Shown: positions 24,263 through 32,342 of the stretch, piece after piece
Position numbering within the stretch: position 1 is the first letter of the stretch
How the letters are laid out: each line of letters begins with the position of its first letter
Notes under the pieces: generated by a model
What the model was told of the DNA's origin: nothing
The model's database searches: none
What the model saw: only the letters and a program-made list of their open reading frames with translations
Translations under genes and position numbers: made by a program
Assembly (NCBI RefSeq): GCF_050122995.1
Contig: NZ_JBNLIA010000001.1
Coordinates: forward strand, 124,001 to 188,000
Direction of reading: 5' to 3'
Length of the DNA: 64,000 nt
Source of the DNA: Haloparvum alkalitolerans
Lineage (GTDB): Archaea > Halobacteriota > Halobacteria > Halobacteriales > Haloferacaceae

Positions 24263-25159
24263 GCGCTTGCCGAACGCGCTGGCGGCGAGTTCCGTCGCGA
24301 GCTCCGCGGTCTCGTTGTGCTGGTCCAGCGTGGGGTTCACCTCGACGAGCTCCATCGACCGGAGGAGGTCGCTCTCGGCGACCTGCTCCATCGCGGAGTG
24401 GGCCTCGCGGTAGGTGACCCCGCCGCGGACGGGCGTCCCGACGCCGGCCGCCTCGTGGGGGTCGAGCCAGTCGAGGTCGAGGCTCGCGTGGACGCCGTCG
24501 ACGCCGGTCCCCGCGATCGCGAGCGCCTCCTCCACGACCGGCGTGACGCCGCGGCGGTCGATCTCCGACATGGTGAACGCGGTCACCTCGCTCTCGCGGA
24601 TGAACTCCGCCTCCGCCTCGTCGACGCTCCGGAGGCCGACGATGACGACGTTCTCGGGACTGAGCCCGGCGGCGTTCGCCCACTCGGTGTCCGCGAACTC
24701 GCCGACGCCGAGCGCGGCCGCCAGCGGCATCCCGTGGACGTTACCGGAGGGCGTCGTCGTCGGCGTGTTGAGGTCCGCGTGCGCGTCGAACCACACCGCG
24801 CCGATCTCGGCGTCGCGCGCGGATCCGACCAGCGACCCGATGGCGATGGAGTGGTCGCCGCCGAGCGCGAGCGGCACCTCTCCGTCCGCGAGCGTCGCCG
24901 CCACCTCGTCGCCGAGGCGACGGCACACGTCGGCCGTCTCGCGGAGGAACTTCGCGGAACCCTCCGCGGGCGCTTCCGCGTCGGGGTCGCGCTCCTCGGC
25001 GCGCGGGACGAGGAGGTCGCCCGAGTCGACGGTGTCGACGCCGGCGCTCGCGAGCTGGTCGGCGAGGCCGGCGTAGCGGATCGCTGACGGTCCCATGTCG
25101 ACGCCGCGTCGGTTCGCGCCGTAGTCGGTCGGCGCGCCGATGATCCGAACTGTGCGCAT
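24254..25159 (-). CDS. rocF: Arginase (ureohydrolase family)
   Basis: It hydrolyses arginine to ornithine and urea with a binuclear manganese centre. The ligand motifs are GGDHSIAIG (first His), WFDAHADLN (Asp-His-Asp) and HASLDLDWLDP (two Asp). The start RTVRIIGAPTDYGANRRGVD is typical of arginases rather than agmatinases, and the 301-aa length agrees. The ATG at 25159 was chosen; the longer frame (to 25189) lacks support. The last codons and stop (24254-24262) coincide with the tail of the intergenic hairpin element, so the C-terminus KRVL may have been shaped by it. Confidence 0.88.
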   Translation of the reverse strand: MRTVRIIGAPTDYGANRRGVDMGPSAIRYAGLADQLASAGVDTVDSGDLLVPRAEERDPDAEAPAEGSAKFLRETADVCRRLGDEVAATLADGEVPLALGGDHSIAIGSLVGSARDAEIGAVWFDAHADLNTPTTTPSGNVHGMPLAAALGVGEFADTEWANAAGLSPENVVIVGLRSVDEAEAEFIRESEVTAFTMSEIDRRGVTPVVEEALAIAGTGVDGVHASLDLDWLDPHEAAGVGTPVRGGVTYREAHSAMEQVAESDLLRSMELVEVNPTLDQHNETAELATELAASAFGKRVL

Positions 25160-25294
25160 GTCCGTCACTCGACCGCCGTGAGGCTTCAAGCCCCCGCATC
25201 TCCACGACCGGTCGCACCCCGGTCCCCCGGCCGGCCCGGTCGGGCGGTCGAACCTTCCACCGGGTTTAAGCGGGCCGGCCGAGTAGTAGGTCGC

Positions 25295-25828
25295 ATGTCA
25301 TCGATCGAGCTGACGTCCAGTCAGAAGACGATTCTGACTGCGCTGATCAACCTCTACCGCGAGGAGGAGGACGCCGTAAAGGGCGAAGCGATCGCCGAGG
25401 AAGTCGACCGCAACCCCGGTACCATCCGCAACCAGATGCAGAGCCTGAAAGCGCTCCAGCTGGTCGAGGGCGTCCCCGGTCCGAAGGGCGGCTACAAGCC
25501 GACCGCGAACGCCTACGAGGCGCTGGACGTCCAGCGCATGGACGAGCCCGCGTTCGTCCCGCTGGAACACGAGGGCGAGCCGGTCGAGTCGGTCAACGTC
25601 GAGGGGATCGACCTCTCGAGCGTCCACCATCCTGAGCTCTGCCGCGCGGAGGTCCACATTCAGGGTTCGGTCCGCGAGTTCCACGAGGGCGACTCCGTCA
25701 CCGTCGGTCCGACGCCGCTCTCGAAACTGCTCATCGAGGGCACCGTCGACGGGAAAGACGACACCGCCAACATCCTGATCCTCCGGATCGACGACATGCG
25801 CGCACCGGCCGAGGAACCGGCGCACTGA
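25295..25828 (+). CDS. HTH transcriptional regulator (Rrf2/TrmB-like winged helix, conserved in haloarchaea)
   Basis: The 177-aa protein has an N-terminal winged helix (residues 5-75): SSQKTILTALINLYREEEDA, then DRNPGTIRNQMQSLKALQLV as recognition helix, and GPKGGYKPTANAYEALD as the wing. The C-terminal domain (residues 90-170) is beta-rich, with ELCRAEVHIQGSVREFHEGD and DTANILILRIDDM; it may bind a ligand or mediate dimerisation. A TATA-like GTTTAAGC (25263-25270) lies about 28 nt before the ATG. It is divergent from arginase (135 bp apart) and could control it, though this is inference. Confidence 0.8.
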   Translation: MSSIELTSSQKTILTALINLYREEEDAVKGEAIAEEVDRNPGTIRNQMQSLKALQLVEGVPGPKGGYKPTANAYEALDVQRMDEPAFVPLEHEGEPVESVNVEGIDLSSVHHPELCRAEVHIQGSVREFHEGDSVTVGPTPLSKLLIEGTVDGKDDTANILILRIDDMRAPAEEPAH

Positions 25829-26276
25829 CCTCGCCCTCCCGCCTCCCGCGCCCCGCGCGCACCGACGAGCCGACCGTCGCGCCGCCGCGTCGGCCCTTTC
25901 TCACCTCTCCTCTTTCCCCGTCCGCGCCGGCCCTTTTTGTCCCCGTCTCCATCCGCGCCGGCCACTTTTGTCCCCGTCCGCGGTCGGACGTTTCTCGGCG
26001 AGCCGTTCTCAGAGGACCGGCGCTGGTGACCGAACGGTCGGTAAATCCCGGTAATCCGTCCGAAACGTGAGGGGATGGCCTTATATTCCGGGGGTATCCC
26101 CCGCCGAGTCGGGAGATATCGGGAGGGATCCAACGAGTAATACCGATACTCACACAGCCGTTAAGTGCGTGTTCGGGCGAGCGGTAGACGAAAATGTGGT
26201 CGTACATCCATGATCCGAGTGCATCCGTAGGTGATCGTTTACCTCTTCTCGAAGTCGGTGGTGAGGTGTTCGCCTG
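25829..26276. other. Intergenic region with T-rich imperfect repeats
   Basis: No gene is apparent in this 448-bp gap. Between about 25885 and 26000 a motif of the form GCCGGCC-A/C-CTTTTTGTCCCCGTC recurs: once at about 25926-25948, again at 25957-25979, and more degenerate forms on both sides (GTCGGCCCTTTCTC, GGTCGGACGTTTCTC). The runs of T could be termination signals for the regulator gene upstream. Further on, TAATACCGATACTCACACAG (26138-26157) and GTTAAGTGCG are AT-richer and probably belong to the promoter of the NarK-type gene. Confidence 0.4.
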
Positions 26277-27596
26277 ATGGAGGGGAAGTGGCGGACGCTG
26301 GTGCTCGCCACGGTGATGTTCAACCTCGGATTCGTCATCTGGTTCTCCTTCGCCCCGTTCACCGGCGGGATCGCGGAGGAGTTCGGGCTCTCGGTGGCGG
26401 ACCTCGCGGTCGTCTCCAGCGCCGCGGTGATCGCCGTGCCGCTCGGTCGGATCGTCGTCGGACCGCTCACGGACAGGTACGGCGCGCCGGTGACCGCGGG
26501 GGCGACGATGGTGCTCGTCGGGACGTTCGCGGTGATCAGCGCGTTCGCCGCGACCTACGAGGTGTTCATCGGCTCGCGGGTCGTCGCGTCGCTGTCGGGG
26601 ATCACCTTCGTCATCGGCATCCAGCACGTCTCCGAGTGGTTCGAGGAGGAGAACCTCGGGCTCGCGGAGGGGATCTTCGCAGGGGTCGGCAACGCGGGCG
26701 CCGGTCTCGGCGCGTACTTCACGCTCCCCCGAATCTTCGGGGCGGGATGGAACGGCCCCCTGTTCGCGACCAACTGGCGCGCGGCGTTCTTCTACACCGG
26801 GGCGTTCGCGGTGCTCGTGGGGGTCGTCTACTTCCTCCTCGGCGAGGCGGCGAAGTCCGACGCGAAGCGGCAGGCGACCAAGGAGAGCGCAGGGGTTCGC
26901 GAGTGGCTCTACATCGCCACGCGCTACGGCGCCGTCGCGCTCTCGGCCGCGTACGTGATGACGTTCGGCCTCGAGCTCGCGATGAACGGCTGGCTCGGCA
27001 CCTACTACCGCGAGGCGTTCGGCCAGGGGGACGTGGTGATCGCGGCCACGTTCGCGGCGACGTTCTCGGTCGCGGCGGGGCTGCTCCGTCCCATCGGGGG
27101 CTACGTCAGCGACGTGGTCGCGCGCAACGAGACCGAACTCCTCCCGTGGTTCGACGGCCGCCACCGCGAGCAGTGGACGTTCGCGACGCTGGTCTTCGTC
27201 GTCTTCGCGATGGTCGGGATGACCGGCGCGGGGCTGACGGGCAACGTCTACGTCGCGGTCGCCGCGGGCTTCCTCGTCGGCCTCGGCTGCGCGTTCGCCG
27301 AGGGCGCCATCTTCGCGCAGGTGCCCGCGATGTTCCCCGACAGTTCCGGCTCCGTCACCGGCGTCGTCGGCGGGATCGGCTCCTCCGGCGGGTCGCTGTA
27401 CCCCCTGATCTTCGGCGCGGCGCTCCTGCCCAACCTCCACGTCGGCTACGCGGTCGCAGCAGCGACGATGGTCCCGATCCTCGGGCTGGCCGCGTGGGTG
27501 TTCCGCCCGCACGTCGCCGAGCGGGCCACGACCGGCGGGTGGATCGTCGACGCGCCCGAGCGGACCGAGACCGCGGCCCCGGCGGGGGACGACTGA
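26277..27596 (+). CDS. narK: NarK-type nitrate/nitrite transporter (MFS)
   Basis: The 439-aa protein has 12 hydrophobic segments of the major facilitator superfamily, with the MFS loop signature in GRIVVGPLTDRYGAPVTAGA between helices 2 and 3. WFEEENLGLAEGIFAGVGNAG in helix 5 and GIGSSGGSLYPL in helix 11 are the glycine-rich nitrate signatures of the nitrate/nitrite porter family. It probably exchanges nitrate and nitrite across the membrane. No nitrate or nitrite reductase genes are in the window, so it is an orphan here. The uspA-like gene starts 2 nt after its stop and is co-transcribed. Confidence 0.85.
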   Translation: MEGKWRTLVLATVMFNLGFVIWFSFAPFTGGIAEEFGLSVADLAVVSSAAVIAVPLGRIVVGPLTDRYGAPVTAGATMVLVGTFAVISAFAATYEVFIGSRVVASLSGITFVIGIQHVSEWFEEENLGLAEGIFAGVGNAGAGLGAYFTLPRIFGAGWNGPLFATNWRAAFFYTGAFAVLVGVVYFLLGEAAKSDAKRQATKESAGVREWLYIATRYGAVALSAAYVMTFGLELAMNGWLGTYYREAFGQGDVVIAATFAATFSVAAGLLRPIGGYVSDVVARNETELLPWFDGRHREQWTFATLVFVVFAMVGMTGAGLTGNVYVAVAAGFLVGLGCAFAEGAIFAQVPAMFPDSSGSVTGVVGGIGSSGGSLYPLIFGAALLPNLHVGYAVAAATMVPILGLAAWVFRPHVAERATTGGWIVDAPERTETAAPAGDD

Positions 27597-27597
27597 C

Positions 27598-28026
27598 GTG
27601 TACGACGAGATCCTGCTCCCGACCGACGGGAGCGAGGGCGCCGCCGCAGCCTACGACCACGCGCTGACGGTCGCGGAGCGGTTCGACGCCCGCGTGCACC
27701 CCCTCTACGTGGTCAACACCACCTACTCGGACGTGGGCGCCACGGGAACGCCTCGGTCGGAACTCCGCGAGCGAGGTGAGAAGGCGGTCGCAGAACTGGC
27801 CGACCGCGCGACAGAAGCGGGTCTCGACGCGGTCACGCACGTCGTCGAGGGCGACCCGTTCCGCGAGATCCGGTCGTTCGCGAACGCGGAGGCGGACCTG
27901 ATCGTGATGGCGACGCGGGGGCGGAGCGGGCTGGACCGATACCTGCTCGGCAGCGTCACGGAGAAACTGGTCCGCACCGCGGACGTGCCGGTTCTGACCG
28001 TGCGGGGCGGCGGGAAGAGCGGCTAG
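27598..28026 (+). CDS. Universal stress protein, UspA family
   Basis: A 142-aa UspA domain, starting at GTG with MYDEILLPTDGSEGAAAAYD; the ATP-binding signature G-x2-G-x9-G-S/T appears as ATRGRSGLDRYLLGSVTEKLV with the following VRTADVPVLTVR. It is thus of the ATP-binding subtype. It follows the transporter gene by one nucleotide, and such transporter-Usp pairings are common in haloarchaea, where the Usp may sense energy status. Its 3' end overlaps the stop of the convergent gene by 4 bp. Confidence 0.9.
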   Translation: MYDEILLPTDGSEGAAAAYDHALTVAERFDARVHPLYVVNTTYSDVGATGTPRSELRERGEKAVAELADRATEAGLDAVTHVVEGDPFREIRSFANAEADLIVMATRGRSGLDRYLLGSVTEKLVRTADVPVLTVRGGGKSG

Positions 28027-28715
28027 TTCGCGAGCCGCCATCGGTAGCGGGCCGCGGTCGCGCGACACGTCGCGAAGTGCCGCGACTCGGCCGCGAATCC
28101 GACCGTGGTGGACCGCTTCAGCTCGTCGCCCGCGGTCGCGTTCCAGCGGGCCGTCCGGCCGTCGACCCGCGCGTCGCCGCCCGCCGAGGCGACGTGGTCC
28201 GCGGGACCGACGACGCGCAGGACGTCCGCGCCGACGTACGGCGACCCCTCGCCGCCGATCGCCCACGGCGGCCCCGACGAGGCGTGGAACGCGACGAGAA
28301 CGACCTCGTCGCCGACCGCGACCGCCGCGTCCGGGTCCTCGTAGCTGACCACCAGCGTCTCTCCCGCGAGGCGCGTCGTCACGTTCCGCGGCTCCGCGGC
28401 CGTCCGGAGGTCGTCGAGCGCGTCGTCGACGACCGCATCGCGCAGCGAGTCGTTCGCCAGGGGCGTCGCCCCCGTCTCCAACTCCACGCGCGCGGTCCAC
28501 GTCGTCGTCGCGTCCGCGCCGACGCGAACCGTCTGACTCGTCGCGCCGCGCTCGACGGCCACGCCCCGGTCGGCGGCCGCGTCGTCGAGCGCGTCCGTAC
28601 AGACGAGGCAGGCCGCCTGCGGGGGCGCGACCGCGGCACCGAGGCCGACGGCGCCGGTCGCGAGCAGTGCGAGCGCGACGAGTCCGTGAGTCACGAGTAC
28701 GCGTCTGGAGGGCAT
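28023..28715 (-). CDS. Signal-anchored extracytoplasmic protein, unknown function
   Basis: The 230-aa protein begins MPSRRVLVTHGLVALALLAT and GAVGLGAAVAPP: a signal peptide or N-terminal membrane anchor of about 30 residues. The outside domain has Cys in ACLVCTDALDDAA and, near the C-terminus, FATCRATAARYRWR, which could form a disulfide. The domain is beta-rich (TTTWTARVELETG, ETLVVSYEDPDAAV, GDEVVLVAFHASSG). I do not recognise the family. The ATG at 28715 was chosen because the frame upstream starts with TTG and would extend the signal's polar region. Confidence 0.65.
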   Translation of the reverse strand: MPSRRVLVTHGLVALALLATGAVGLGAAVAPPQAACLVCTDALDDAAADRGVAVERGATSQTVRVGADATTTWTARVELETGATPLANDSLRDAVVDDALDDLRTAAEPRNVTTRLAGETLVVSYEDPDAAVAVGDEVVLVAFHASSGPPWAIGGEGSPYVGADVLRVVGPADHVASAGGDARVDGRTARWNATAGDELKRSTTVGFAAESRHFATCRATAARYRWRLAN

Positions 28716-28842
28716 CGGTCGAGGGTGCTGCTCGGCCGACAAGGAACTGTCGGTGGGAGGGGCGGGGACTCGTCCGCCAGAAGATCGGAGCGCCGGGAGC
28801 GTCCGCTCCGCTCGAGCGAGCGACGGTGACCGGCCGCGCCCG

Positions 28843-29049
28843 TCATCTGACCCTGCGCCTGACGAACAGGAGCGCCAGCCCCCCGACCGCCGTGGCGGTG
28901 CCGACGAGCTGGCCGGCGAGACTCGACAGCGTCTCGTAGCCGCGCGCCGCGTCCGCGACCTCCGCGAGAAACAGGATACACACGCCGAGCTGGAAGACGA
29001 TGACCAGAAGCAGTTCCGTCACGGGAGGGTCGGATACGGTGGAGGGCAC
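28843..29049 (-). CDS. Small two-helix membrane protein
   Basis: A short frame of 68 aa from GTG 29049 (an in-frame GTG-type start at 29073 would add 8 residues): MPSTVSDPPVTELLLVIVFQ, then LGVCILFLAEVAD, a loop, and AGQLVGTATAVGGLALLFV ending in RRRVR. Two membrane helices with a basic C-terminus are predicted. It lies between two genes of the same direction but is separated by about 100 bp from each. No family recognised. Confidence 0.55.
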   Translation of the reverse strand: MPSTVSDPPVTELLLVIVFQLGVCILFLAEVADAARGYETLSSLAGQLVGTATAVGGLALLFVRRRVR

Positions 29050-29142
29050 GTCTCCGCGTTCTCGAACGACCACAAAAAGCCTCCCGGCACTTCGCGGTGG
29101 GACGACGCTGCCGAAGGCGGCGGGTGACGCCGGCGGCCGGCC

Positions 29143-30324
29143 TTACATGTCGCCGAACGCGTCGAAGCCGCGTCCGACCGAGGAGACCTTCGCGATCCAG
29201 CGCGAGGCGATCCCCTTCTTCAGCATCTTCGCTCCCGGGCCGCCGAACGTCTTGATCGGGACGCCCTGCACGTCGTGGGCGACCGCCTTGTCGCCGACGG
29301 AGATGACGGTCCCCTTGTCCTCGTGGCGCCACGTCTGGAGGGGCGCGCCGCGGACGGCGCGGGCGAGGTTCTCGCCGGCGACCTCCGCGGCCTGCCAGGC
29401 GGCCTGCGCGGTCGGCGGGGCCACGTCGTCCTCGCCCTGGTCCACGAGCGCGGTGTCGCCGATGGCGAACACGTTGTCGTCGCTGGTGGTGAAGTCGGAC
29501 TCCGCGACCACGCGGTTCGAGCGGTCGTCCTTCTCCACGTCGACGTTCTCCAGTTCCTCGCGCCCCGTGATGCCGCCGGTCCAGATCAGCACGTCGTAGG
29601 GCAGCTCCTCGGCGTCCTCGTCCTCGCCGCCGCCGAGGTAGACGGACTCCTCGTCGGCCTTCGAGATGAAGTCGCCGGTGAGGATCTCGACGTCCTTCTC
29701 CAACAGGCGCTTGCGGAGCGCGCCCTGGATCTCGGGGTCGTTGCCCGGGAAGATCTCGTCGAGCCCCTCGATCAGCTTGATGTCTATCGGCGCGCGGTGC
29801 TTGTCGCGGTACTCCGCGATCTCCCCGGCGGTCTGGATGCCCGAGAGGCCGGCGCCGCCGACGAGCACCTGCGCGGGGTCGGACTGGGTCGCCTCGGTCG
29901 CCGCCTCGCGGACGTCCTCGTGGATGTCGTGGGCGTCCTGGAGGCTCTTGAGCTGGTGGGCGTTCTCCCGGAGCCCGTCGATGCCGAAGAAGGCGGTCGT
30001 GGAGCCGACCGCGAGCAGGAGGTAGTCGTAGTCGACGCCGTCACCGTCCTCGAGTTCGACGACCCGATCGTCGGTGTCGACGCCGGTGACGCGGTCCTTC
30101 ACGAAGTCGGTGCTCGGCGACTTGATCTCCGAGACCGGGACCGTGACCTTCGACTCCACCGCGGGGTCGCGGATGACGCGGTGGACCTCGTGGAGCACCA
30201 GGTGGTACTCGTGTTCGGAGATCCACGTCAGCTCCGCCTCGCCGTCGCGTATCTCGTCCTCGAACGCCTTCACGGTGCCGGCACCGGCGTACCCGGAGCC
30301 GACCACGACGACCTGAGTTGTCAT
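29143..30324 (-). CDS. Type II NADH dehydrogenase-like FAD-dependent oxidoreductase
   Basis: The 393-aa flavoprotein has the FAD dinucleotide fold at VVVGSGYAGAGT (residues 5-16), the NAD(P)H fold at VLVGGAGLSGIQTAGE (about 153-168), and the second FAD motif FAIGDTALV (about 310). This is the architecture of NDH-2, which passes electrons from NADH to quinone without pumping protons. The C-terminal MLKKGIASRWIAK segment fits the amphipathic membrane-binding part. Haloarchaea lack the NADH-input module of complex I, so NDH-2 enzymes fill this role. A TATA-like TTTATCC (about 30347-30353) lies about 25 nt upstream of the ATG. Confidence 0.85.
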   Translation of the reverse strand: MTTQVVVVGSGYAGAGTVKAFEDEIRDGEAELTWISEHEYHLVLHEVHRVIRDPAVESKVTVPVSEIKSPSTDFVKDRVTGVDTDDRVVELEDGDGVDYDYLLLAVGSTTAFFGIDGLRENAHQLKSLQDAHDIHEDVREAATEATQSDPAQVLVGGAGLSGIQTAGEIAEYRDKHRAPIDIKLIEGLDEIFPGNDPEIQGALRKRLLEKDVEILTGDFISKADEESVYLGGGEDEDAEELPYDVLIWTGGITGREELENVDVEKDDRSNRVVAESDFTTSDDNVFAIGDTALVDQGEDDVAPPTAQAAWQAAEVAGENLARAVRGAPLQTWRHEDKGTVISVGDKAVAHDVQGVPIKTFGGPGAKMLKKGIASRWIAKVSSVGRGFDAFGDM

Positions 30325-30440
30325 GTGGTTCAGTCCGCGGGCTTCGGATAAAGGGGCTTTGGAACGCGTGCGCTCGCGCGACCGGCGGCCGACCTCGTAC
30401 CGCGAGCTCGCGGTGCGGCGCCCCTCGTCGCCCCCGCGCC

Positions 30441-32279
30441 TCACGCACCGCCCGCGCCGCCCTCGCGGGCCGTCTCGAGCGCGTCCTCCTCCACGAAGAA
30501 GACGACCTCGAAGTTCCAGAGGCGGAGTTCGTGGGCGGTGGCGCGGTAGCCGTCGAGATTGGCCGCGACCGTCTCGCGGTCGTCCTCGTGAGCGATCACG
30601 ACCGGCGGGGCGTCCGCGAGGGCCTCGTCGTAGTCCGCGTCGGGCGGCAGGCTGTCGACCTCGGCCCCCGCCCGCTCGTAGTACCACGGCAGCGGGAGAC
30701 GGTCGTACCAGCCGCCCGGCGCGCCGCCCTGGTCGGCGGCCGACTCGTCGGCGACGTAGAAGGTGTCCTCCCGCGAGGGGAGCTCGATGCCCACGAACAG
30801 CACGTCGGTGCCGCCCTCGTGGGCTCGCGCGACCGCCTCCACGTCCTCGATGGTCGACCGCGCGTCGTTGTGCGGCTGGGCCCACTGGACCATCTCGGTG
30901 TGGTCCGGATTCGCCGAGTTCCAGTAGGTGACGTTCGGGCCGACCAGCCCGGCGCCGACCACCAGCAGGAGCACCGCCGCGAGCGCCGCGGTCTCGCGGT
31001 CGGCGGTCGCGACCGCGCTCGCCGCCTCCCGGACCAGATACGTCAGCCCGACAGCGGCGGGGATCGAAAGCGGGAGGACGATGTGGACCGCGGACCACGG
31101 CGCGTTGATGTCCGTCGCGGCCGGGTAGCCGACGAAGCTCGCCAGCGCCCAGTAGGTCGCGAACGCGACGAACGCACGGTTCCGCCCGGTTGGGACTCGG
31201 ATTTCGCCACCGCCAGCGTCCGCCCCCGCGTCCGCCGCACCCTCCCGCGAGCCCCGCCCGTACCAGTCGGCGGCGACGCCGACCGGCGCGAGCGCGAGCA
31301 GGACGCCCGCCGTGTGGATCAGCGTCTCCGCCTCGTGGCCGACGTACTGGAGGTACGGGTTGTCCTGCATGCTCCCCGAGAGCCACAGGTCGCTCAGCTT
31401 CCGGGCCGAGCCGACGGTGGCCTCGGAAAGGACGCCTCCCCACATCCCGGGCGCGCCGAACGCCTGATACAGGTCCGGTCGCGGCGCGTAGAAGAAGACG
31501 GTGACCGCGAGGAACGCGAGCCCCAGTCCGAGCGCGTGCCCCACGAGGAACGCGGCCGGCCGCCGGTCGCCAGCGGCCGCCCGAAGCTCCTCCAGCCCGC
31601 GACTCCCCCACGCCCGGAGCGCGGTCGACAGGTCCTCGCCGCCGCGAACGCGCCGGACGAGCCGGTGGTCCGCCACCAGCGTTCCGGCGCCGAGGAAACA
31701 GAGGACGTACAGCAGCGTGTTCGCCTTCGTCGCCAGCGAGATCGCCAGCAGGACCGACGCGGGGTAGAGGTACCCGACGCGCCGGGTGTCCAGCGCGCGG
31801 ACGACGAACCCGAGCGCGACGAACGCGAACCCGCCCACGAGCACGTCGTTGCGCATGAACCGCGAGTAGTAGACGAGCAGGGGGGTCGTCGCCAGCAGGC
31901 CGCCGAGCGCCAGCAGCTCCCCGCGGTCGAGGTGCTCTCGGAACAGCCACGCCGACAGCGGGAGCAGCCCGCCGACGAGCGCCACCACCAGCCGCGCGGT
32001 CGCGTCAGTCGCCGGCAGCACTTCGAAGACGCCCGCGTTGACGATCCGCAAGAATGGACCGTGAATGATCGGGCGGTACTCGAGCTGCCCGGACGCGGCG
32101 TAGCGAAGCGTCCAGTAGCCGACGCGCCCCTCGTCCCAGTGGAACACGCGGCCGCCGAGCTCGTAGAGTCTCAACAGTAGCGCCGCGACCGTGACCCCCG
32201 CGAGCGCGAGCAGCGTCCGCCCGTCGTCCGAGAGGCGGTCGAGCGGGGCGGGGAGCTCGGAGGGGCGCGGCGCCGACAT
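30441..32279 (-). CDS. Agl23-like polytopic membrane protein (flippase-associated, TIGR03663-type)
   Basis: The 612-aa protein has 10-12 hydrophobic segments and a C-terminal soluble domain. The N-terminal luminal loop LYELGGRVFHWDEGRVGYW holds the acidic DE motif seen in GT-C glycosyltransferases of the Pmt/Agl type, and HGPFLRIVNAGVFEVL with YYSRFMRNDVLVG are characteristic of the archaeal family I know as TIGR03663, named flippase activity-associated Agl23. It probably acts on dolichol-linked sugars for surface protein glycosylation. It lies 64 bp downstream of pilC in the same direction, so it may glycosylate pilus components. Confidence 0.75.
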   Translation of the reverse strand: MSAPRPSELPAPLDRLSDDGRTLLALAGVTVAALLLRLYELGGRVFHWDEGRVGYWTLRYAASGQLEYRPIIHGPFLRIVNAGVFEVLPATDATARLVVALVGGLLPLSAWLFREHLDRGELLALGGLLATTPLLVYYSRFMRNDVLVGGFAFVALGFVVRALDTRRVGYLYPASVLLAISLATKANTLLYVLCFLGAGTLVADHRLVRRVRGGEDLSTALRAWGSRGLEELRAAAGDRRPAAFLVGHALGLGLAFLAVTVFFYAPRPDLYQAFGAPGMWGGVLSEATVGSARKLSDLWLSGSMQDNPYLQYVGHEAETLIHTAGVLLALAPVGVAADWYGRGSREGAADAGADAGGGEIRVPTGRNRAFVAFATYWALASFVGYPAATDINAPWSAVHIVLPLSIPAAVGLTYLVREAASAVATADRETAALAAVLLLVVGAGLVGPNVTYWNSANPDHTEMVQWAQPHNDARSTIEDVEAVARAHEGGTDVLFVGIELPSREDTFYVADESAADQGGAPGGWYDRLPLPWYYERAGAEVDSLPPDADYDEALADAPPVVIAHEDDRETVAANLDGYRATAHELRLWNFEVVFFVEEDALETAREGGAGGA

Positions 32280-32342
32280 TACCTGGGAGTCCGCGTCCGG
32301 GAATACAATTCTTGTGTTACCGTCCGCCGAATATCGCCCCGG

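Noticed and set aside
23928..24417. Open frames encoding repeated PHRDCPA or TATAPLR peptides
   Set aside because: They come from the 21-nt array, have no start signal, and run antisense into the arginase gene.
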